Origin: Pyrenophora tritici-repentis
Lineage: Eukaryota; Ascomycota; Dothideomycetes; Pleosporales; Pleosporaceae
Assembly (NCBI RefSeq): GCF_003171515.1
Contig: NC_089398.1
Span: 1,302,001 to 1,366,000, forward strand
Length of the DNA: 64,000 bases
Reading direction: 5' to 3'
Shown: positions 1 through 9,933 of the stretch, piece after piece
How positions within the stretch are numbered: the first letter of the stretch is position 1
Layout of the letters: the number at the start of each line of letters is the position of its first letter
Notes under the pieces: model-generated
Database searches by the model: none
What the model was told of the DNA's origin: nothing
What the model saw: the letters and a program-made list of their open reading frames with translations, nothing else
Position numbers and translations under genes: made by a program

Positions 1-899
1 GGAGTAGAGTGACTTTAGAGACTTCCTAGGGCTACCCTTTCGGCTGATGGGCATGGTGCTGTACGGCCGCTTGACAGGGGTGACGTCCATCTCGTCGTCA
101 TCAGATATGGTCAAGTGTACATTACTTTTCCGCTTCTTCAGATTGATGGGCTTTACTTCAAGGTCAGCGCTGGTAGCAGTGTCTGGATCCGGTGGAGTAA
201 GCGACTGTGGAGTGCCACGGGGTGACTGTGGTTTCATCAGCACACTGTGAGACATGGTATCAGTTCTTGATGGAACTCTGTGAAACCTACCACACCGTCA
301 CCGTCGATATCGGCAAGCTGATCGTATTCATTCGCGCCGGATGGCCTCTTAAGCTTCATATTGCGGATATAGTAGCATGCCTTGATGATGATCCAGCGGT
401 GCAGATGTATCTTTAATCTGCAACAAGCTTAGCGTGCGCCCCCACCATTCCGCATGGACTAAACTTACGTTTCCTTGTGGTCGGGCTCCTCGTAAAACAA
501 ATTCTTGTTGTACGTCTTCTTGGTTGGATCAGGCGTCAGTAAGCAGCTCCGATCCGCATCCCTGCCCCAAATAGCGGGTCCATAACTCGCTAGCAGCTCT
601 TCCAGTTCTTGGTCCAGGGATTGCGGATCCGCTGCAAAATCCAACAATGCGTCTCTTTCTTTTGGTAGTTCCTTAGACAGCTTGGTGACTTCACTGGACA
701 GCTTCCGGTAATCGGGATTGTCGAATTTGGGGATTCCACGGTTCGTAGTCGAGGAAGAGGCAGACAGGCCGAGACCCAGACATTCCGTCACCTCGCGTAT
801 AGTCGGGTTATGCGAACTGAAGACGGAAATCCATCGCGCGCGGTCCCAGCGTCGCACGCCGTGCTCCAGATCCAGGGCCAGGTTGTCTTTTGAGCTCAT
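1..899 (-). CDS. Uncharacterised VWGR-module protein, paralogue 1 (partial, runs off left edge)
   Basis: I do not recognise a named family. Exons (minus): 899-469, 417-291, 225 to beyond position 1. Introns 468-418 and 290-226 have GTAAGT and GTAGGT donors and keep frame. Residues 1-144 form a module shared with the genes at 2668-4408 and 9934-11081: a Leu/Glu-rich stretch, the motif ASYGPAIWGR near residue 104, a Leu-rich strand and an Asn/Tyr/Glu tail. Directly after the phase-2 intron comes a short helix with HRWIIIKAC, matching HWWIGLKAC in the second gene. Exon 3 is Ser/Pro/Lys-rich with an acidic patch (SDDDEMD), as expected of a disordered nuclear-type linker. The start ATG at 899 is the first that gives the whole module. 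The second splice is less certain than the first. The C-terminus is outside the window. Confidence 0.6.
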
Positions 900-2667
900 G
901 GCGGCTGCATGGGTGACGGTAACAGGTGCAATGCAGAATGGAGGAAAGTAGGAACGATGATGGAATGTAAGCGGATGGAGATGACAATCAATGGCGCGCG
1001 CGCCAAAATGTGATGGAACCGATGGGTTGGGGTGATGGTAGCTTGGCAAGGTAAAAGGAGTACGTTCCACTAGGCCGACTTGGAACAAAGTTTTTCTTAT
1101 TGCCAGCTGCTTCCAAAAACTTTGTCCAAGTCTCAGACGCCGATCGTGCTACCTTACCAAACAAAGAAGACAAGCCCCTGCACACACACAAACACACAAC
1201 TAAGTGCAGACTTGGGCAGCGCCGCAGCAGCAGCACGAACGGATCGGAGTCGAAGCGGCGACGTAGGCGGGGTAGCGATAGAGGCAGTACCAAAAGGATG
1301 ACTTGACGATGAATGATGCCGGTGACGTGTAAGAAGCATGCGACAGACGGTAGGCCGCGTCCAAAAGATACCCAGAAAGATGTGCGTGATCCAGTAGCGA
1401 GACAATGATCCGGCAGGGGCCCCAACACAACATGTGCATAGGTAATACGCGTCCCAATCCCGAAGTTAATGACTCGCAACGCTAATAATTCCCCGTTGGG
1501 TGTAATCATAGTACCGCCCGACCCTCATTCGTTCAAGCACGGCGGGTCCGTTCGCCCTTGCTTGTTCATAGTACGACGCTTGCACTATGAGTAGCTGGGT
1601 TATGCTAATCATATCTTCCGTTGGGCATGTGAATACACGGGGGTACAAATGAAAAGTACATCGGCTAGCAGCACAACTCTTAACTCGCATAGGCCAAAAC
1701 ATCCCGTGTGTCCTGGGTCTCGACATGCTCGACATGCGAGACTCGAGACTCCCTCTTACTCACTCATCCATCATTAGCCGCCACATGCAATCAGCAAAGT
1801 AAGCGACACTATTACGGTTTCGTATAGCAGGGGGGGGTAGACCCATTGGTATCGTGAGCACTGAGCACTGAGCATTGAGCAGATACCAGAACGGTAATGC
1901 GTCTATGACGCGCTCGTCCCTCTCATCTGGCTTTGTCCATACATTTGTACTACCGCCCCGTGGCATTGCTCTTATCTGCATGACGGCGTCTGCTCTCATC
2001 AGCGACGGCATCTTCTTTTTTTTCCTTTCGATAGACGATGCCCTAGACGGGCAACGGCAATGTGGCGCCATACGCCCTGGGGCAAATGTGAGGCGCTGTG
2101 ACGAGCATGCGGCGCCATCACTCTACTATAATAGGAACGTGGCATTGGATTTACGGCCCAGTGCGGAGCCTGAACAACGCCCCTTGGCTGCAGGTTACAT
2201 TAAGCGAGAGAGGGTATGCAAAGTGCGAAGTGCTGCCGACCACGCCCCGTATTCGTTCGGATACTAGGTGCCGAGCTATTGTCAATACGCTCACCATCAG
2301 CTGTCGTCGAGACGATCGTAATCAGCCTTTTGTCATGACTTCCCAGCATATTCCTATCGTATTACGTCTTCTCTCGACACTGATGGCACTCGATGCAATA
2401 CATGAGCTGTGGGACAGCTGAGCTAGTCTAATCCTACACCGTCCTGTAACATGATGGAGTAGCTGAAACTGACTCTACGGCTGACCTACCCGAATAGAGT
2501 ATTTTCCCGAATTGGATCGTGTGTGGGCCCCCAAACCCTGGCCATGGGGTCAACCCCCTGGCGACCGGAACGCCTGTAAAGATGAGCGTATACCACCCTC
2601 ATGACTAGAACAACCCAGACGCATTTAATATGCGCGCTAGGATTTGCCTCGTTACTAATGCCGCAAA
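900..2667. other. Intergenic region, no supported gene
   Basis: About 1.8 kb between two same-strand paralogues. Reading frames here are short, overlap on both strands and lack fungal-protein character, so I see no gene. The only structure I noted is a short heptamer run at 1855-1882. The stretch next to 900 presumably carries the promoter of the minus-strand gene that starts at 899. Confidence 0.5.
1855..1882. repeat. Short tandem repeat, heptamer TGAGCAC x4
   Basis: Four consecutive 7-bp units; the last two differ from TGAGCAC at the final base. It lies in non-coding DNA and has no evident function. Confidence 0.8.
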
Positions 2668-4408
2668 CTACCCAGCGTACCATAGCATACTCTTACCCTC
2701 CTCATCCTCGTCCTTGCGGAATAACTCCAGGTGTTCATGCAGCCATGCCATGGTCGCAGTAAACTCGACCGCCTTCCACTGCATCTCGACCGCATACTTT
2801 TCCCCGGCTAATACCACCAAAGCTTGTCGCAACAATTCGTCGCGATCAACCGCCACATTAGGGCCGAGGCCGAAACCTTGGCCAACGTCTTCAAAGTTCG
2901 CGATAATGGTCTGAGTGCAACCCATAAGCGTCTTGTGTTGTTGGATGCGACGTTCAATTTCGGCGCGCGACCCGCCTTCTGCCGACCAGCCTACAGATGG
3001 AGGTTAGTGTGTAGATACAGAAATAGATGGCCAAATTGCACCTACGCTCGTTTGCCCGTTGAAGAGCTGCCATATGTCGCTTTAGCTCCACCCACGTCAG
3101 GAAGGCTCGTTCGCGTGCGATAAACACAGGAATGTTTTCAACCATTTTATGGTAGTCTGCACGCACCCCTTCTCGCCATGTTCTCTCCAGTAGGTTCAGC
3201 AGAGTCTCCTCTTCCATAGACATTCCACGATCCTCTCCGTAGATGTATTGCCGTAGCGCGCATAATCCTTCATGGTCGAGCCCACGATAAGGCACGCTGT
3301 TGCTCGGCTGCGGTCTCTCTTCTGGTGCTGCGTCGTCCGTCCGGATGCTTGCAACCAGCTTCGCGACATCAACACTAATTTGCCGATCGACAGCGGCTTG
3401 GTTCGCGCTTGCAATCTGCTGTTGTGCTGCTGCTTTGCTATCAGTAGGGTAAATTGAAGCCGAAGGTTGATTAGGTGACCTGCTGGCTTCAGGAATGAAT
3501 TTGCTCCAGATACCCTCGACAAGATTTTGTGGCTGTCGTGAAGCTTGTGGTTGAGTTGTGTTTGCATTGGAAAAAGCCGCATTGCCGTTTGTCGCATGCC
3601 CACCACCATTGACCGACATGAAGCCACCCCCATCTCGTGGTGGTATCGTAGGACTTTCACCAGATTCCGGAGGTGTGAGCATTGCGCTTGATGACATGGG
3701 ACTACCACGTGAACCCGTATCGCCATCATGTAAGACTGAGTTGGGCGCAAGTGCAACAAAGGACCCTGGTGTGCCGCCTTCTGGTTGACCAGAGAACTCA
3801 GCCTCTGCTCGTGCTTGTCGATTCTCTGCTTTCTTTCTTCTCTCGCGATCAAGACGTTCGCGTGCAAGGATCACGTTGCAGGCTTTCAGTCCTATCCACC
3901 AGTGGAGGAGCTTATGGATTCTACGAGTGCATCAGTAGCCATCAAATAAAATCGCAACTTGTGATATTCCGTCAAGTCCAAACTACAGGCGCACTTACAA
4001 TGATCTGTCCTCATCATTCTCAAAATACAGATCCCTGGGATACACGCCCTCTTCCACCCCGGGCTCATTCGCTGTGATAAGATGCTCGCGATCCCCTACT
4101 CTTCCCCAGACCTTGGTACCATGTTTCTCAAGCAAACCGTCTACCTCTTCTTTCAGACTTCCCTCAGCACTCAGGAACTTCATAAGCTCGTCCGGCTCTT
4201 TCGGTAGCGTAGAGACCACATCACCCATATCCGCAACCAGCTCGCGCACCAGGGCGGATTCAAAGTTGGTTTTGCCACGTTTGTTAGATGACCATTTGGC
4301 GCGAAGCCCCAGGCGTTCTATAAGCTCATGCATGCGCACTTTTGACCGATTCTTCATGATATCGACCCAATCCTTGGATGTCGCATAGTTGATTGAAGAC
4401 CCGTCCAT
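2668..4408 (-). CDS. Uncharacterised VWGR-module protein, paralogue 2 (535 aa)
   Basis: Exons 4408-3999, 3920-3046 and 2990-2668 (minus) join in frame; introns are 78 and 55 nt with GTAAGT/GTAGGT donors and CTGAT/CTAAC branch points. Residues 1-137 carry the shared module, clearest at VWGRVGDREHLIT (about 100-112) and YPRDLYFE (about 123-130). After the phase-2 intron comes LIHKLLHWWIGLKAC, then a very basic helix (about 150-175), a Ser/Pro/Gly-rich linker and a C-terminal alpha-helical part (about 330-535) rich in Leu, Glu and Arg. That C-terminal part does not resemble the C-terminal module of the 5445-7391 and 9934-11081 genes. An in-frame ATG at 4453 would add 15 residues; I prefer 4408 because the module then has a length like its paralogues. 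Function unknown; basic plus disordered segments suggest a nuclear role, which is only inference. Confidence 0.65.
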
Positions 4409-5444
4409 GGCGTCTATGCTGGCGCATGTATTGCCGAAGTGTCGCCAGGTCAATCGAGTATAGAATCCTATGCGTTCTCGAACCGGGCGTTCGGATGCTA
4501 GATGTTGCGGGGTTGCGTATATGCAACCAAAGCGTGATTGGTAGTGCTGATTTTCTTCGGTACTATTTCTCTAACGTGCAGTGCCAATGGGCGATACCCG
4601 TGACAGACACTCAGCGGCGCCGCTGAGTGATTATATGGATACGAACTTTTGCGTGGGTCAGACAAGTGAAGAGTCCGTAGGCGGTCAAATGGCACGAAGA
4701 GATGATACTTTACAGGTGAAGAAACTGTAGCGTTGCATACGGCAGGATCATTGACAGGGTCAATAGCGCCAGCCTAGAATAGCAGGCGGAACTTGATGGC
4801 AGTATCATCCGATTGGCTGCACCTCAGTATTAGTACGACGATCCATGACAAACTTACACAAGACAAAGACATTGTGCAGATTGCTATTTTCAATTAGTTT
4901 ATGACGATGCATTATTCCACCGCTGGCAGGTTATGACGCTCCCAACCACTGAAGCCGCCAACCCGATGATGCCCAGCGTCCTCTCGGGAGAATAAGCAGC
5001 TTGCAGAAGCAACAACTACGGTCACGACCCTTTTTGGTTTCATGCATACGAGCCAGGAATAGCGCATCGATCATGTGTAGCGTCACATGTGGCTAGAACG
5101 TTCCATGACCGCGACAGCGTACTCGAGTGTACAATACAACTCTGATATTGTGACCATAATATATATACATGGACCTTGAGCAATGCTTACAACCCCCAGT
5201 TGCGTGCCTACCGTAGATATATCGAATCCATCGCATCCAGCTAAAAAGAAATAATGAAACAGGGGGTATATAAGGTTCAATGTCCGATAATGCCATCGAG
5301 CTCGGTAGGACTTGTACAGACAACAACGAAATTTTGACAGTCGTATGTGTCGTGACGAGCTGACTGCCGCATGAGATTGTGTCATCTTTTGCTGCACTAG
5401 CAGATGTTTTCAATGAAATGCAGCACTCGTCGAATCGAATCGGA
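4409..5444. other. Intergenic region, no supported gene
   Basis: About 1 kb between two minus-strand genes: promoter side of the 4408 gene and 3' side of the 7391 gene. Frames present are short and mutually overlapping, and I could not splice any of them into a family-like protein. Confidence 0.45.
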
Positions 5445-7391
5445 TCAACTAAGCAACTTGAGTTCGACATCCACTGTGGAGTTTGGGTTGCTACTCCAAA
5501 TAGGAGCTTGAGCAAGTGTGAGTTTAAGTCGGTTGAAGGCAGCTTCTGCACCTTTGCGAGCGACAATGGCTTTTTTGGTACCATCGCTGAGACGAAAAGT
5601 CATCCGCCATGTCTTTGTCCTGGCCAGAATGCCAGCGATGGCTGGAATGGCTTCTGCGTCTTCTTCCAAGAGCGAAAGCAATCCCGCAAACGTCTTACAC
5701 TCGCCCAGCGTGTGTACGAAATCGTATTCTATTTCCGAGTCGTTGACAGTCCAGACCAGATGAACGCACTCGGCTTGTTCGTCGGTGATACCGAGTGGTT
5801 TGCTCTGTACGGGAATTGAAGCCTCAGTGGTCTGAATAGTTCGTTTAGGGGCTTCAGGTTTCATCGTTTTTGGTTGCTGAACAGGAATTTCGTCCCTAGG
5901 GATGCTCTGTACTGAAATTGGAGCGTTAGTTGCGTGCAGTGCTGGTTGAGGCAGTTCAGGCATCATTGTGCTTAGGCGTTGGACAGGACTATCATCTCTG
6001 GGAATACTCTGCACAGAATTTGGAGCTTTGTCTGCTGGAGCTTCCAATATTGATGGTTCAGGTGTCATCATGCTCTGCTGTTGGGCAGGGCTGTTGCCCT
6101 TTGTGACACTCTCGTCAAGACATGGGGATTTGGCGACCTCTCGCTCTGGCTCTGAAGATTCAGGCGTCAATGCGACCTCCGCTGGAGTGTCCATACCGGT
6201 CCCATCTAGTCGGTTGTACCCTGTTGTGTTGTAGCTTTCTCCTGGTGTGCTACCGGTCTTTCGCCGTTTGGACGCGACTGACGTTTCATCGTCGACAATC
6301 GTCTCGGCGACACGGGCTATAGGGAGCCGAAGGCCAGAATTTATCTCAGGGATAGTAGAAGAATATGAGCTAGTAGGAAGGTCGTCCAGAACATAATTCG
6401 GTAGGCTCACATCTTTCTGTATAGTGGCAGCATGCTCTTGGGTCGACAGGACCTCAAGAACTGTCTCCAATGTGCCAGCTTCACTAATTGGGTTACGGAG
6501 GGTAAGGAGCATATAGTTGTTGACAAAAGTATCTCCTTTGCCATCATTGGTGAGCTCGTATGGTCGATAGATCTGGAGACCACGCAAAGATCTGTCAACT
6601 TTTTGGGGTAACATGATGGCAAACACACCAGCGTTATCGTCGCCGTCAAGTGGCATGATGACCAGTTTCTGCTCGAAATCAGTACTCAAGGACATTTTAC
6701 TGAATGGAACCACTACAGCTGAGTGGCTATTATGAGCGTGACTTACAGACGTCCGAACAAATTGTATCTCGCTGAGTGCTATAAGAGCCGAGTTGCTCTT
6801 AGCGCAACCCCGGCAAACAGCATTGCGATTCTCTCTTACAGAGCCGTGCATGCTTGTAGGATATGGCTGACTGAATTTGTTGAAATTCGACTTCAGGGTG
6901 CCAAAGGACGGTAGCCCACGAAAGGATTCGTTGTGTCTATCTGGCGATAAGTATCCAATCCAGACGCCTCGTGCAAAGAGCTCCTTGGCAGAGTAGTAGT
7001 GACCTTTCGGATGGAGCATGGCATTGAAACAATCGTATCGACCGGTACTCTTCCCAGAGCCGCTTGAGCGGGTGGATGCGACAGTCATGCCCTCTTCGCT
7101 CAGCGATGTCTCTAGTGCAAGCAGATTAGGTGACAACATTGGTGAAGTTAGCTCGCTGGAGTTATCGTCGTGGTATTGTTGACGATGGTCTCCTGGATTC
7201 TCTGTGGCTTTTAGGCTATCCTCCCCTCCTGACGACGCCCTGCGTGATTCAGGACGGCGGGCCGATTGGGGATCGACGTTGCGAGAGGGTTGGCGGGAGC
7301 GTCTAGTGATGCCCGAAAGGACTTTGAGATTGTATGTGCGTACGCTCTTTCGGGCCCTGATTGGCCGGTCTGGGGAACCTCCTTGCGCCAT
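5445..7391 (-). CDS. Uncharacterised protein with 34-aa tandem repeats and shared C-terminal module (648 aa)
   Basis: Single open exon starting at ATG 7391. N-terminus (1-45) is basic and contains YNLKVLSGI. Residues about 110-215 form a more ordered region with a CRGC pair. Residues 433-534 are three 34-aa repeats ending in variants of VQSIPRD. Residues about 550-648 align by eye with the C-terminus of the 9934-11081 protein: a cysteine-containing helix (GECKTF versus STCEACF), a Glu-rich helix, a strand, an RKG/RGS step, then AAFNRL/TAFQHV and a final V[DE]VE[LI] strand. It lacks the N-terminal VWGR module. A GTAAGT lies in frame near 6752, but I found no frame-preserving acceptor, so I keep it as coding. 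The transposon begins 101 bp upstream of its ATG. Function unknown. Confidence 0.6.
   Translation of the reverse strand: MAQGGSPDRPIRARKSVRTYNLKVLSGITRRSRQPSRNVDPQSARRPESRRASSGGEDSLKATENPGDHRQQYHDDNSSELTSPMLSPNLLALETSLSEEGMTVASTRSSGSGKSTGRYDCFNAMLHPKGHYYSAKELFARGVWIGYLSPDRHNESFRGLPSFGTLKSNFNKFSQPYPTSMHGSVRENRNAVCRGCAKSNSALIALSEIQFVRTSVSHAHNSHSAVVVPFSKMSLSTDFEQKLVIMPLDGDDNAGVFAIMLPQKVDRSLRGLQIYRPYELTNDGKGDTFVNNYMLLTLRNPISEAGTLETVLEVLSTQEHAATIQKDVSLPNYVLDDLPTSSYSSTIPEINSGLRLPIARVAETIVDDETSVASKRRKTGSTPGESYNTTGYNRLDGTGMDTPAEVALTPESSEPEREVAKSPCLDESVTKGNSPAQQQSMMTPEPSILEAPADKAPNSVQSIPRDDSPVQRLSTMMPELPQPALHATNAPISVQSIPRDEIPVQQPKTMKPEAPKRTIQTTEASIPVQSKPLGITDEQAECVHLVWTVNDSEIEYDFVHTLGECKTFAGLLSLLEEDAEAIPAIAGILARTKTWRMTFRLSDGTKKAIVARKGAEAAFNRLKLTLAQAPIWSSNPNSTVDVELKLLS
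5790..6095 (-). repeat. Three in-frame 102-bp tandem repeats (34 aa each)
   Basis: Inside the 648-aa gene, residues 433-534. The three units are exactly 34 codons each. Shared positions include PVQ/PAQ near the start, a Met-rich TM[MK]PE block and S[VI]-P/VQS near the end. The copies have diverged clearly, so the array is not a recent expansion. Confidence 0.8.
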
Positions 7392-7492
7392 ACCGTCTAT
7401 TCACAGTGTGGCGACCGTCTGGTTCAATTGGAGGATGGTGGGCAGTGGTGTCCCAGCACGGCGCAGCTACCCACGGAACGGGTTGATAGTTA

Positions 7493-7542
7493 ACGTGTCC
7501 GTGCACCTTGTGCCCGGATTCATCTCATGCCCCGCGAACACC
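7493..7542 (+). repeat. Left terminal inverted repeat of the transposon
   Basis: Fifty bases that match the reverse complement of 9550-9600 except for a 2-base mismatch (TG versus CA at unit positions 17-18) and one single-base indel in the CCCCGC run. Confidence 0.92.
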
Positions 7543-7644
7543 ATCTTAGCGATCTCAAATTTGAAGCTGTACAACACCACACAATAGCTTAATATTAATA
7601 AAAACATAGCATTGCAGTAATTAGATACTTGCGATTAACTTGTA

Positions 7645-9501
7645 CTATCTGAATTTTTGTGGGAGGTTGACGTTGCGGCCACGTGATGTGGTCTTTGGTG
7701 GTGGAGGCGATGGAGGAGATGCAACTCTATCGCGAGCTCTATCCTCCATCGCTCGTTTTTGACGCTTGTTCTTAGAAGAGGGCGCTCTTGAGGCTTTACG
7801 CTTGCGTTGTTGAGCTTGTTGGGTGGCTTTTTTCTGGTGTTGAGCTTCAACTTTGCGCGCGCGTTCAGCTGCTTTCTCAGCTCGCTCAAGCTCCCTTATC
7901 TCCTTGAGCCTCTGCCTCTCTACACGCTTCTCCTCGAGCTTAACTTGACGCTGCAGTTGAACCTCCTCACGCTGCTTCTTGGCCTGTGCTTTTTGGAGTT
8001 TCTCCTCTATCTTATCTCGCTCCCGTACTACTTCTCTAGCTCGAGCCTCGCGTATCTTGCGAGGAGACCAGAAGACAGAGCCACCGTGATACTCCTGGCG
8101 CTGTTGAAGGTCAAGAGCTTTGCCCTTCTTCTTATGCTTCTTTTTATGTTGAAGAGCCTCCTTTAAGCCCTCGTTCTCATGCTGTAAAAGCTTATACTGC
8201 ACAGAGAGATGGTGAACGCTTGAGCGCAGCTTTCTTGCCTCATACTGATGGCTATCATTGACAGCAGCTCGTACTAACCGATCGAGCTTTCTCCAGTCAT
8301 GATCAGAGAGCCCTGAAGATGAGCTTCTCTCAGCTTCTGGCGTGCTGGCAAATCTACGAAGGATAACGTTGGGATCTATTGGCCATATACCAGTAGCTTC
8401 AAACGCTTTTAATATAGTTGATTGCTTAAACGAGGCCTGCCAAGCTCTCCAGAAGAGTGGGAAGAAGTCTCCTTTCTTAATTGGAATGAGGCCTTGAGCC
8501 TTGTAGAGATGGTTAGTGAGCTCGTTGGAGTAGGCTTGAGAGAGTGGCTTGAACAGCACTACATCGAGCGGCTGGAGCGTATGAGTCGAATGGGGAGGAA
8601 GGATCATGAGGAGGATCCTATGGCGATCGCAGTACTTGATAAACTCCATCGTGAGGTGAGATCCATGGCCATCAAGGATGAGCAATCGCCATCTCCCTGA
8701 TCGCTGCTTTGTATAGCGATCAAACACCTGCTCTAGCCAAGCTAGGCCTACGTCATTGTTTGACCAGCCTGTTAGAGATGATGAGACAAAGACCTCATGT
8801 TCTCCTGCCTTAATATCCTCCACCCAACTCGATCGTATGGCTCCATTTTTAGCTGCGTAGATAAGGGCTGGAGGCAGCGAGCTCCCATCGGCGCAGCAGC
8901 AGGCCAGGAGTGTCAGAAACTCGCGTGATCCATCCTGGAGAGATGCTCGAACCTCTTTCTTATCCCATTGACGCCTGCTAAATATCCTCTTACTCCTGCC
9001 TATCATACCAATAAGGAAGCCCTTTTCATCCATATTGTATATATCTCGAGCCTCTAGGTGGTATTCGGTGATCTTCTGGTGCAGCAGCTCGAAGTAGAGT
9101 CTATACTTTGACTCAGAATCAGCCAGGTGGCGCGTACGATCCATGGCGGTGGTCCACTTTGAGATAAGATAGATCTCGTGTCGGTTAATGAAGCGAGTAA
9201 CCCAGCTCTCGCTGAGCTGCTGATGGGCTACTTCTGATGAGAAATTCCTGATCATCTCTCTTGTAGGAGGTAGGCCTTGCTTAGTGAGCTTAGTGATATA
9301 TCGTACAAGCTCTAACTCTTGTTGTGGGCCGATAGCTTGCTGCTGAGCGTATCCATCGCTCCTAGGCCCTGTCACGCGCCTCCATCTTCGCCCTAGCGTT
9401 GAGCGGTTAACCCCCCATTTTTCAGCAACTTCTTTTAATGTGAATTTCTCTCCTGGATCGCGCGATTCTAAATCTGCAATCGCTTCATCAATCGGAGCCA
9501 T
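7645..9501 (-). CDS. Pogo/Fot1-like transposase (618 aa, intact)
   Basis: Transposase of the DDE_1 (pogo/CENP-B) type. The N-terminus (about 1-60) is a psq-type helix-turn-helix (KEVAEKWGVNRSTLGRRW), followed by a CENP-B/Tc5-like second DNA-binding helix domain (about 75-125, containing LSESWVTRF). The catalytic core shows the three acidic positions in NMDEKGF, LILDGHGSH and LQPLDVVLF. The C-terminal third is a very basic, Gln/Glu/Arg-rich coiled-coil tail. ATG 9501 is chosen because only a non-ATG frame extends upstream. No stop or frameshift is seen. It would cut and paste the element at its inverted repeats into TA sites. Confidence 0.93.
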   Translation of the reverse strand: MAPIDEAIADLESRDPGEKFTLKEVAEKWGVNRSTLGRRWRRVTGPRSDGYAQQQAIGPQQELELVRYITKLTKQGLPPTREMIRNFSSEVAHQQLSESWVTRFINRHEIYLISKWTTAMDRTRHLADSESKYRLYFELLHQKITEYHLEARDIYNMDEKGFLIGMIGRSKRIFSRRQWDKKEVRASLQDGSREFLTLLACCCADGSSLPPALIYAAKNGAIRSSWVEDIKAGEHEVFVSSSLTGWSNNDVGLAWLEQVFDRYTKQRSGRWRLLILDGHGSHLTMEFIKYCDRHRILLMILPPHSTHTLQPLDVVLFKPLSQAYSNELTNHLYKAQGLIPIKKGDFFPLFWRAWQASFKQSTILKAFEATGIWPIDPNVILRRFASTPEAERSSSSGLSDHDWRKLDRLVRAAVNDSHQYEARKLRSSVHHLSVQYKLLQHENEGLKEALQHKKKHKKKGKALDLQQRQEYHGGSVFWSPRKIREARAREVVRERDKIEEKLQKAQAKKQREEVQLQRQVKLEEKRVERQRLKEIRELERAEKAAERARKVEAQHQKKATQQAQQRKRKASRAPSSKNKRQKRAMEDRARDRVASPPSPPPPKTTSRGRNVNLPQKFR

Positions 9502-9549
9502 AGTTGTGGAGTTATTGCGCGTCAAAGTTGTAGTATTGAGACACGCGTC

Positions 9550-9600
9550 GGTGTTCGGCGGGGCATGAGATGAATCCGGGCATGAGGTGCACGGACACGT
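9550..9600 (-). repeat. Right terminal inverted repeat of the transposon
   Basis: Mate of 7493-7542, 51 bp, flanked on its outer side by TA at 9601-9602. Confidence 0.92.
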
Positions 9601-9602
9601 TA

Positions 9603-9933
9603 GTTACCTGCGCTAGCGCTTTTGGGTCTGTTGCCTGGACCCTTGATTGTCTGAAACACCATCACACCCAGCCGCGTCCTGCAACTCACATCACAACTGA
9701 CATCGCGACCACTCGTCAATTGTCTTGTATGTGAGAGCCCGAAGGACACGTTTGTGGCGTTTAAAGAATAGTGGGAACACGCGCATAGCTGCAGGGTGAT
9801 TATGCATGACGCCAGAACTTGACCCAAGAAAACATTGATTGCACGAGCAGGTAACCAGAAGGAGCGGCATCGGGAGTCGGCGTTTGCCTGCAAGCCTTCA
9901 ATACTACCATTTACCTTGTCTTCACCAGCAAAC
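9603..9933. promoter_or_regulatory. Right remnant of the shared divergent promoter
   Basis: With the transposon and one TA removed, the two divergent start codons (7391 minus, 9934 plus) would lie about 430 bp apart. This segment is the larger part of that interval and the presumed promoter of the 9934 gene; the 7392-7490 piece is the rest. A minus-strand open frame here has no family-like character and I treat it as non-coding. Confidence 0.5.

Larger units (their letters stand above)
7493..9600 (-). mobile_element. Pogo/Fot1-type DNA transposon, complete (2,108 bp)
   Basis: Both ends carry near-identical inverted repeats of 50-51 bp starting ACGTGTCCGTGCACCT, and the element is flanked by TA on each side (7491-7492 and 9601-9602), the target duplication of the Tc1/mariner/pogo superfamily. 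It encodes one uninterrupted transposase on the minus strand. It sits between the divergent genes at 7391 (minus) and 9934 (plus). The intact frame, closely matching ends and absence of visible mutational decay suggest a fairly recent insertion. Confidence 0.93.

Noticed and set aside
226..330. EF-hand-like DIDGDGVVGFTEF in the first gene
   Set aside because: The last part of this reading lies in what I infer to be an intron (GTAGGT donor at 290), and paralogues have no EF-hand. The match is probably chance, unless the intron is retained.
3800..3900. bZIP-like basic region in the 535-aa protein
   Set aside because: The Arg/Lys-rich helix has an Asn-Arg pair but lacks the second conserved arginine spacing and there is no leucine zipper after it.
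5083..5584. Minus frames downstream of and overlapping the 648-aa gene end
   Set aside because: Short, motif-free and out of frame with the supported gene.
7807..8166. Leu-rich plus-strand frame that looks like membrane helices
   Set aside because: It is antisense to the Lys/Glu/Arg-rich coiled coil of the transposase, which produces Leu/Phe-rich shadows.
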